Shown here piece after piece: positions 1 to 4,579 of a DNA stretch of 5,773 bases; positions within the stretch are counted from its first letter, which is position 1, and every line of letters begins with the position of its first letter. Location of the stretch: positions 1-5,773 of the forward strand of contig JAKARU010000057.1 of the NCBI GenBank assembly GCA_021819225.1, given 5' to 3'. This stretch comes from Thermoplasmata archaeon (lineage in GTDB: Archaea > Thermoplasmatota > Thermoplasmata > Thermoplasmatales > Thermoplasmataceae). The position numbers and the translations under genes are program-made. The notes beneath the pieces were generated by a model. It did no database searches. It was not told the origin of the DNA and saw nothing but the letters and a program-made list of their open reading frames with translations.

Positions 1-38
1 TCCTATATCCATAATGCCGCACGGTGAAGCACACCGGA

Positions 39-71
39 AAGCCGTATTCGGGAAAACCGACCGTACGGTTT
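39..71 (+). ncRNA. Group II intron domain V
   Basis: This is the catalytic hairpin of the intron. The lower stem pairs 39-47 (AAGCCGTAT) with 63-71 (GTACGGTTT) over nine pairs including wobbles. A two-base bulge (CC, 61-62) lies on the 3' side, and an upper stem TCGG (48-51) pairs with CCGA (57-60) around a GAAAA loop. The conserved AGC catalytic triad is at 40-42. The length is 33 nt against a usual 34, with the upper stem one pair shorter than the common form; the GAAA-like loop is kept. Confidence 0.85.
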
Positions 72-76
72 GATGT

Positions 77-111
77 GGAAGGGTCTGGAGAAATCCAGAT
101 CTTTACCCTAC
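77..111 (+). ncRNA. Group II intron domain VI with branch-point A105
   Basis: A long hairpin pairs 77-89 with 94-107 around a GAAA loop (90-93). The pairs are GG 77-78 with CC 106-107, then 79-89 with 94-104, including wobbles at 81/102 and 83/100. A105 is the only unpaired base in the 3' arm, which is the hallmark of the branch point. It lies at position -7 if the intron ends at C111, matching the known spacing of 7 to 8 nt. Confidence 0.82.
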
Positions 112-479
112 TATCCGAGACATTCAAGAACACAGTGAAGATTCTTGGAATACGACCGGAATATATCCAGAAACATACGCCTGAAGATAACGGCGATATA
201 GAATCATTCCACAACTCTCTCAAGACAGATTACATATGGCCTAACGATCTAGAAACATTCGAGGATGCAGAGAAATTGATTGAATACGCATTCAACGATT
301 ACAATACGGTAAGGCCACATTCCTCGATATCATTCCTCCCTCCGGATGAATTTGAAAAGAGATGGATCGGAGATAAGAATTTCAGGAGGGATTTCCTGGA
401 GGAGCGTAAAAGGAAGAAGGAGAGAATATTGAAGAACAGAATGGAGAAGAGAAGGAGGATGAACGAAAATGTCTCATAA
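112..479 (+). pseudogene. IS3-like (rve integrase core) transposase, 3' exon after intron
   Basis: This is the C-terminal part of a DDE transposase that cuts and joins DNA ends of an insertion sequence. The recognisable protein starts with Ser-Glu-Thr-Phe at 114-125. It contains the integrase-core block HTPEDNGDIESFHNSLK, whose Glu (codon 201-203) is the catalytic E of D,D(35)E, then the YNxxRPHSSI box and a basic tail rich in Lys and Arg. The second catalytic Asp (DNGxQF motif) would fall about six residues upstream of base 111, which is exactly where the intron interrupts. An open frame runs back from here to a GTG at 24, but codons before 112 translate intron RNA, not transposase, and a TAA stands at 12-14. 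The gene is therefore split rather than started there; splicing of the intron could restore it. The 5' exon is outside the window. Confidence 0.85.
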
Positions 480-499
480 AACGGCGGAAAAACTGTCCA
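470..499 (+). repeat. Probable right terminal inverted repeat of the IS3-like element
   Basis: Read on the minus strand from 499, the sequence begins TGGACAGTTTTTCCGCC and continues to TGAGACA. A TG start followed by a T-run and CCG is the style of IS3-family ends, and it lies just after the transposase stop codon, where the right end belongs. Transposase code of a different family begins right after it. The matching left repeat is outside the window, so this is inferred from position and style. Confidence 0.55.
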
Positions 500-1359
500 A
501 AATTAGAGGGCTCAGATCAAAGGAGATTGAATTCAGGGTGTTTGATTCTCCAATACCGTCAGCTGAAGGATTCAGGATCATATGGGCATGGAGTTCACAG
601 AAGGAGGATCTCGATTCGGGCATAAGGGATAAATCCATAAGGGATGCAGTATCAAGGCTGGATTCGCTGCATGCAACCCTCAACAGGAGGCGCATGAAGA
701 AGGCAAGGATAATTAAGAGGGTGGAGGAGGCGATAGCCGGTATTCCCTACATCACATACCAGATAAAGGAGACAAGCAAGGAAAGGTTCAGGAAATCCGG
801 AAGAGGCAGGCCTTCTCCGGAAACAAAATACACAAAAACCATAGAGACAAGGTACCAGGTATCCTGGAAGCTTATGACAGATGCAATAGAGAAGGACTCA
901 AGGTCCGACGGAACATTCCCACTGATCACAAACTGCAGTGATATTGAAGCTTCTGACATACTGATAAAATACAAGCATCAGCCCATGCTTGAGAAGAGGC
1001 ATGAACAGCTTAAAACTGAATATAATGTGATGCCTGTCCTCTTCAAGAATGTGGAGAGGATAGAGGCTTTCCTTTTCCTGTATTTCATCGCAATGACCAT
1101 ACAGGCGCTTATTGAAAGGGATATGAGGATCAACATGGAGAAAAGGGACATTGCCAGCATTCCCATATACCCGGAGGGGAGGGAATGCTCTTCTCCCACA
1201 GCATACAGGATACTTTCAATGTTTGACAACATCATGCTAAACCACATACTCATAGATGGAAGGGAGATAAAGAAAATACATACAGATCTGACGGAGATGC
1301 AGAAACGTATATTGTGGCTTCTTGATATCACGGAGGAAGCATTCTGGCGGGATCAATAA
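500..1359 (+). pseudogene. IS1634-like (IS4 superfamily) DDE transposase, C-terminal half
   Basis: This is the remaining half of a transposase whose full length in the family is roughly 500-600 residues. The open frame runs from an ATG at 469 for 296 codons, but about its first ten residues come from the end of the IS3-like element. Family-like sequence starts near Lys11-Ile12. Seen in that 296-residue frame: a DSPIPSAEGFRIIWAWSS block (26-43), a basic helical stretch (52-88), Asp147-Gly148, and Tyr168/Gln171/Glu175/Lys182, which fits the IS4 signature Y-2-R-3-E-6-K with Gln in place of Arg. Glu175 would be the catalytic Glu. A hydrophobic helix, FLFLYFIAMTIQALIERDMR (201-220), is typical of IS1634-type proteins. 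The first two catalytic Asp residues are missing because the gene was split by the upstream element. It is unlikely to be active alone. Codon use is rich in AGG and ATA. Confidence 0.8.
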
Positions 1360-1380
1360 TTCAAAAATCTGCTATTGAAA

Positions 1381-1400
1381 AGTGCGGAATGTAGGTTTAA
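1381..1400 (+). repeat. Possible right end of the IS1634-like element
   Basis: The 79-base gap after the transposase stop contains AGTGCGGAATGTAGGTTTAA, which is more GC-rich than its surroundings and lies where the right terminal repeat of the element should be. Beyond it the base composition falls to the AT-rich host level. No left copy is in the window to confirm it. Confidence 0.25.
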
Positions 1401-1438
1401 AGATCCTTAATGATATATAATTCTTAACCCAAAAGACA

Positions 1439-1645
1439 TTAAATTCTAACTCCCTTATTTTGCATAATAGGTAAACCAAACTTTTCGATGATCACCTTTG
1501 ATTTCCTGGGTATCTCCGACAGCTTCCATTCGTCACCTATCCTCAACATGTTAATCCTTTCAAGATGTCTTATCAAGTTCTCGGGTAAATAATGCTTGAG
1601 GATATCCCTTTCTTTCACTAAGCCATATATATGATAATGCATCAC
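1439..1645 (-). CDS. Small protein, possibly a transposase C-terminal remnant
   Basis: This is a 68-aa frame starting at ATG 1645; a GTG codon directly precedes it. The frame stays open for about 20 more codons upstream (through Tyr-Trp-Gly-Gln-Trp) before a stop near 1730, but without a convincing start there. The protein is basic and helical, with a segment like GDEWKLSEIPRKSKVIIEKFGL in its second half. That layout recalls the final tail of some archaeal DDE transposases, so it may be what is left of another element, converging on the one to its left. I do not recognise a family with confidence. It could equally be a small independent protein. No Shine-Dalgarno site is visible. Confidence 0.35.
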   Translation of the reverse strand: MMHYHIYGLVKERDILKHYLPENLIRHLERINMLRIGDEWKLSEIPRKSKVIIEKFGLPIMQNKGVRI

Positions 1646-1832
1646 GAGCGCGCTCTTAGACCATTGCCCCCAGTACTCATACAGGGTATTACCTTCTTCT
1701 CCTGCTGTTTGTCATATTATGTAGGGGGTAATATCAACATAAATGAATCTTTACATTAGAACCCGAAAACAATAGGGAAATTGAAAATATATTGTGCAAA
1801 ATTGACAGAGTTAAAGTTCAATATTAATGATT

Positions 1833-2279
1833 TTATGTTTGATCTTCCATATACTCGTTTTTTATGGCGTCAACCAGTTCCTGTAAGCAAGTGTAACACC
1901 TATTCAGTCTGCTGTTATCAATTAAGATATCATCTTCCTTTGATGAATTGGGAGTAAACATTACTCCACTTGCTGGGTTCTTTAGTCTGTGATCACATGC
2001 GTTTCTAGAAACGGATAGGTACTGCATCTCCCTAAATTTTTTAAGATGTATCGCCACTTTGTCAAAATCCTGTTCCCTGAAATCATCTGGCTGTTTTGAA
2101 ACGCCATTTCCTTCTAATCCTCTTAAGTAGTACTCGGCGGACGCCCAAAAATTGAATGCAGCCATATACATGGCACTAATCTGTCTTCTTATCATTACCT
2201 CTTCATTTGCTTTAAGATCAATACTCTTTAGCCATTCTGAAGGATCTAGAAGCACTACTCTCTCAGTCCCGAAAGGCAA
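1833..2279 (-). CDS. Hypothetical helical protein with HEPN-like R-N-x3-H motif
   Basis: This is the third gene of a three-gene minus-strand operon, 148 aa from a TTG start at 2279. The only in-frame codons upstream, back to a TAG, offer no better start; a GTG at codon 9 or ATG at codon 29 are alternatives. The start overlaps the end of the preceding gene by 25 bases, so translational coupling is likely. The protein appears largely alpha-helical (about 24-55, 72-100 and 122-143), has no signal peptide or membrane segment, and carries Arg92-Asn93-Ala-Cys-Asp-His97. An R-x4-H motif with Asn after Arg, near a helix, is the catalytic signature of HEPN ribonucleases found in toxins, Abi proteins and CRISPR accessory nucleases. 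The rest of the sequence does not match a family that I can name, so the RNase role is a hypothesis. It could also be a structural partner of the two upstream proteins. Confidence 0.7.
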   Translation of the reverse strand: MPFGTERVVLLDPSEWLKSIDLKANEEVMIRRQISAMYMAAFNFWASAEYYLRGLEGNGVSKQPDDFREQDFDKVAIHLKKFREMQYLSVSRNACDHRLKNPASGVMFTPNSSKEDDILIDNSRLNRCYTCLQELVDAIKNEYMEDQT

Positions 2280-2665
2280 GTTATAGCCACCATGCCCCTA
2301 AGTGTATATTGATACTCCATAAGCTCTATTTCAAGGGACTTCCATTCGCTCCAGTTGCAGTTTTCAAAGACGATGTTGACATAGGCCAGTTCAGCAGAAT
2401 CTTCATACAAAACAGTCTGGACAAAAGGTGTGCCAAAATCTGAATGCTTTAATTTGCAGTAAATCAGTATACTCAACAACTCAACAACTTGCAAATTATT
2501 CATTGACTTCCTAATAATGAAATAATTATAACGATCGGTAAAATTCAATAGTAGAATTTCTAGGAGATCGACACTAGGATCAGTCGATGCAGAATACAGT
2601 GTTTTAGACACATCCATTTGATCAAGTCGATCAATTTGAAAAATGCTTGGTTCATAAGTTGACAT
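2255..2665 (-). CDS. Hypothetical protein, middle gene of three-gene operon
   Basis: This is a 136-aa soluble protein, starting at ATG 2665, two bases after the stop of the gene before it, and overlapping the next gene by 25 bases. The start is supported by a GAGGT Shine-Dalgarno-like site seven bases upstream. The N-terminal half is acidic and leucine-rich (a VDLLEILLLNF stretch, then LQVVELLSILIYCKL around residues 58-73), which suggests packed helices. The middle has a beta-like ELAYVNIVFENCNW segment, and the end is helical. It has no catalytic motif, signal peptide or membrane span that I can see. I do not recognise the family. The tight packing suggests that it works together with its neighbours, perhaps as a partner or antidote, but nothing in the sequence proves that. 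Confidence 0.7.
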   Translation of the reverse strand: MSTYEPSIFQIDRLDQMDVSKTLYSASTDPSVDLLEILLLNFTDRYNYFIIRKSMNNLQVVELLSILIYCKLKHSDFGTPFVQTVLYEDSAELAYVNIVFENCNWSEWKSLEIELMEYQYTLRGMVAITCLSGLRE

Positions 2666-2667
2666 CT

Positions 2668-3324
2668 TTATGACCTCACTAATTCAATTACCTTTTCAAT
2701 ATCACTTACTGTATCTTGGAGAGCATTTGAATCAAACTCCTTTGTGCGATAAATAGCACTAATCGTTGACTTCTTTGGTTGATTTATTAGTTGTTCTAAA
2801 CTTATATCGGATATGTACTCTTCTCTAAGATCCTTTCCGGGATTCTTTTCGTCCAAAAGCTTAATGGCCTTGTATCGAGGTGATTTCATAGTCTTCAAGC
2901 CCTTTATCATTTCAAACAAGGGATACTCATTGTGGTCGATTGTTAGATTAATCCCTATCTCATAAGCGAATACGCTTGAATAATTCAACTGTTTTACAAA
3001 GTCTCTGAGAGCTTCAAAAGTTGAGTTTCCAGAATCTAGCCCTTTGATGCCAAGAAGCTGAATCTGAAAAACACCTCTTATTATGTTATTCCCGTAGTTC
3101 ATATTAAAAACGATAAGATCCTTCCCTGACACAGCGTTATGAAGTACAAAGCTAGGTGTCATTCCACCAATGCTCAAAGTAAATTGTTGTAACGTTATGC
3201 TATTCTGAGGCGGCATTAATTTCAAATCATAGGTGCCGACCTTCTTAGCTCTTTCAAATAAATTGGAAAGTTCGATTTGTTCATTTACTATGACAATTAA
3301 AGAAAGATTATAATTTTCATCCAT
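2668..3324 (-). CDS. Hypothetical protein, first gene of three-gene operon
   Basis: This is a 218-aa soluble protein with ATG start at 3324, placed 15 bases downstream of a palindromic TATA element, so the transcript is probably leaderless. The N-terminal half reads as alternating strands (LSLIVIVNEQI at 7-17, SITLQQFTLSIGGM at 42-55, DLIVFNMNYG and IRGVFQIQLLGIKG further on), suggesting a beta-rich or alpha/beta domain of about 100 residues. The second half is more helical and charged, ending in DTVSDIEKVIELVRS. No nuclease, nucleotide-binding, DNA-binding or membrane motif stands out, and I cannot name a family. It heads an operon with two other unknown genes, spaced by two bases from the next, and the base composition is AT-rich compared with the insertion elements to the left. 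Confidence 0.75.
   Translation of the reverse strand: MDENYNLSLIVIVNEQIELSNLFERAKKVGTYDLKLMPPQNSITLQQFTLSIGGMTPSFVLHNAVSGKDLIVFNMNYGNNIIRGVFQIQLLGIKGLDSGNSTFEALRDFVKQLNYSSVFAYEIGINLTIDHNEYPLFEMIKGLKTMKSPRYKAIKLLDEKNPGKDLREEYISDISLEQLINQPKKSTISAIYRTKEFDSNALQDTVSDIEKVIELVRS
2673..2677 (-). promoter_or_regulatory. Shine-Dalgarno site for the middle operon gene
   Basis: GAGGT on the minus strand lies seven bases before the ATG at 2665, inside the last codons of the upstream gene. It supports that start and internal translation initiation within a shared transcript. Confidence 0.5.
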
Positions 3325-3338
3325 TCTAATACAGCATG

Positions 3339-3354
3339 TAAGTATATATACTTA
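3339..3354 (-). promoter_or_regulatory. Palindromic TATA-box promoter of the three-gene operon
   Basis: TAAGTATATATACTTA is a perfect 16-bp palindrome that contains a TATA-box core. Its centre is about 22 bases upstream of the ATG at 3324, which fits archaeal leaderless transcription starting at or near the start codon. A dyad covering the TATA box could also be an operator: a dimeric repressor bound there would block TBP. The symmetry is seen; the regulation is inferred. Confidence 0.55.
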
Positions 3355-3436
3355 AATAAAGTTTATCTGGACTTCTATGGAGATTATATTAAGCCTGATA
3401 AATAGAAATCAATTTATGCATTATTTCTTACCATAG

Positions 3437-3559
3437 ATGTCTGATTTCCAAGGGCTTGTTAGATGTGCGGTAAGATTTCACATGAACGCTGTGCCCCGTA
3501 AGGCCAAAAGAATCGGTAAGGTATATAATGGGCGGATAGACGTAAAAGAGAATGTATAA
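3437..3559 (+). CDS. Possible small basic protein or remnant, 40 aa
   Basis: This open frame starts with ATG at 3437 directly after an in-frame TAG and ends in TAA. The product is strongly basic (R and K rich, with PRKAKRIGKVYNGRIDVKENV at its end). A GATAAATAG element at 3397-3405 would place a transcript start about ten bases before the ATG, which is compatible with archaeal expression. Coding-like text continues after the stop in another frame, so it may instead be the front of a frameshifted pseudogene such as a transposase. The family is not recognised. Confidence 0.3.
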   Translation: MSDFQGLVRCAVRFHMNAVPRKAKRIGKVYNGRIDVKENV

Positions 3560-3871
3560 AAATCGCTAAAAAGTCTTGGAATTATAGTGGCTAGAATTCA
3601 ATTAAAACCAACACTATTAAGATCTTTCTGAAGTCGAACAGGGTGCTCCTTAAATTAAAATTGATCAAGAGATCTGGGGAAACCTTATCCGAGAGTTTAG
3701 CCACAGTATATTCTTTTTGAGGGACACTTCTCGCGGTATATGAAACATTAAAGTGCCCCGTGCGATCTGCCACAAAAAGATTAAGGCTGTTCTCCTTTAA
3801 ATAGGTTTTATAAAACTAGACAGATGGGCGAAGCATGCTTAACCGTAGGGAATTTCATTTACATCTAATTA

Positions 3872-3878
3872 TTTATAG
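3872..3878 (+). promoter_or_regulatory. Candidate TATA box for the 79-aa gene
   Basis: TTTATAG lies in an AT-rich context about 58 bases before the ATG at 3933. A start about 25 bases downstream would give a leader of roughly 30 bases. A second AT-rich element (CTATAATA, 3913-3920) is too close to that ATG to serve it. Confidence 0.3.
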
Positions 3879-3932
3879 CTATGATAGAATAGAGTAATCC
3901 TTTTACCAAACACTATAATAACATATTTGAAA

Positions 3933-4172
3933 ATGACTAAAAATAATGAGGTATTATTGGTTAACTTCAATGGAGTTGAGAAACAGGAAATCCTTGAAGA
4001 TATGGGTTTTAAAGTTGATAAAGACGGTTATTTACTTAGAGAAGGTAACAAGATAAAAACTCATGACAGGTCTGCGTATGTAAAAATTCAGGATGTCAAG
4101 GCCGTTTTACCAGGTTCATTGGACGTTATAACTGATTTAATCGAAGCTGAAGATTATTTCAAGACTTATTAG
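3933..4172 (+). CDS. Small acidic protein of unknown function, 79 aa
   Basis: The start chosen is ATG at 3933; a TTG two codons earlier (3927) is possible but less likely. The protein is soluble and looks like a compact alpha/beta fold. It has an N-terminal strand (EVLLVNFNG), a helix (EKQEILEDMGF), a turn with DKDGYLLREGNKI, a KTHDRSAYVKIQDVKAVLPG segment, and a C-terminal acidic helix (DVITDLIEAEDYF). It has no membrane span, metal-binding cysteine cluster or known catalytic motif. The regular pattern of hydrophobic residues and the clean frame in otherwise non-coding DNA support a real gene. It stands alone: no neighbour within 300 bases shares its strand. I do not recognise the family. 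Confidence 0.7.
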   Translation: MTKNNEVLLVNFNGVEKQEILEDMGFKVDKDGYLLREGNKIKTHDRSAYVKIQDVKAVLPGSLDVITDLIEAEDYFKTY

Positions 4173-4579
4173 ACAAATGATTTCACCGACTATTTTGGTT
4201 TTATTTAAAAAATGGGTATCTAAGGTATATAGGTGGGTCAAAATAATATTGACCGATCTTTGATTCAGGTAAAGTTATAGAAGGTAAATGGACATAATAT
4301 AGAAGTCTAATACTGACTGAAGTACTTAAGTGTAGAAATTTACAGAAATTTCACATAAACGACTAAAGCAAGGGTTAAGTATTGAAAACATGGTAGTAAA
4401 TAACGTTGTTAAGGGGTTTTCCGTTATGATTACTTTAGTAACAGACATTCCCCCCGTGTATAAAGATGAAAACAGAGAAATGGACTGCATTACTCTTCTC
4501 AACGATTTTAGGAGACATGCTTGATCCCAACATCTATGACTAAGAATAATTTATTTTTGTACGCGAGAGAACGATTGAT
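4173..4579. other. Intergenic stretch with one short open frame
   Basis: About 400 AT-rich bases lie between the 79-aa gene and the transporter. The only notable frame is plus-strand ATG 4390 to TGA 4524 (44 aa), and it stays open for about 18 codons further upstream without a start. Its sequence (with FSVMITLVTDIPPVYKDENRE in the middle) matches nothing I know, and it may be a gene fragment or chance. No RNA gene, repeat array or strong terminator hairpin is visible, and the 3' side of the transporter gene shows no long T-run. Confidence 0.45.

Larger units (their letters stand above)
1..111 (+). mobile_element. Group II intron, 3' end only
   Basis: This is the tail of a self-splicing retroelement intron. 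Seen directly: a small hairpin (CGGTG 22-26 pairing with CACCG 32-36), then a domain V-like hairpin, then a domain VI-like hairpin with a bulged A, ending in CCCTAC, which fits the usual intron 3' end of A plus pyrimidine. Directly after base 111 the sequence becomes clean IS3-type transposase code, as expected of a 3' exon. The reverse transcriptase/maturase gene, domains I to IV and the 5' splice site lie left of the window. All three forward frames of bases 1-23 meet a stop soon, so no coding part of the intron protein can be claimed. Group II introns are known in archaea (for example Methanosarcina) and often sit in other mobile elements. Confidence 0.82.
3355..3926. other. Gene-poor AT-rich stretch with doubtful or decayed coding
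   Basis: No convincing full gene is seen. On the plus strand a 40-codon frame (3437-3559) is followed in the next frame by coding-like text interrupted by TAG and TGA codons up to about 3790 (for example an IKRSGETLSESLATVYSF segment ending at a TGA near 3718). On the minus strand a frame of about 80 codons without a stop covers about 3833-3591, with GTG at 3773 as the first plausible start. Both strands look partly protein-like, which suggests an old remnant gene, but I cannot decide the strand or family. The right end carries the upstream region of the 3933 gene. Confidence 0.4.

Noticed and set aside
24..111. N-terminus of a transposase beginning at GTG 24
   Set aside because: The bases fold as group II intron domains V and VI and the translation does not resemble the integrase core; the DNGxQF motif expected just upstream of Ser-Glu-Thr-Phe is absent.
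474..1331. Three minus-strand frames (474-695, 747-974, 978-1331)
   Set aside because: They lie opposite the IS1634-like transposase, whose plus-strand product has recognisable family motifs; the minus-strand texts are Ser/Leu/Ile-rich antisense without any family features.
1646..1832. CRISPR array or RNA gene in the AT-rich gap
   Set aside because: No regularly spaced direct repeats and no tRNA-like cloverleaf are visible; the stretch is simply AT-rich non-coding DNA downstream of two minus-strand frames.
1833..2665. HEPN/MNT toxin-antitoxin pair
   Set aside because: The neighbouring protein lacks the GSxARG and DxD motifs of the minimal nucleotidyltransferase partner, so this known arrangement cannot be claimed.
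3831..3840. Palindrome AAGCATGCTT as an operator
   Set aside because: Ten bases of symmetry are expected by chance in a window of this size, and it is not placed at a promoter that I can support.
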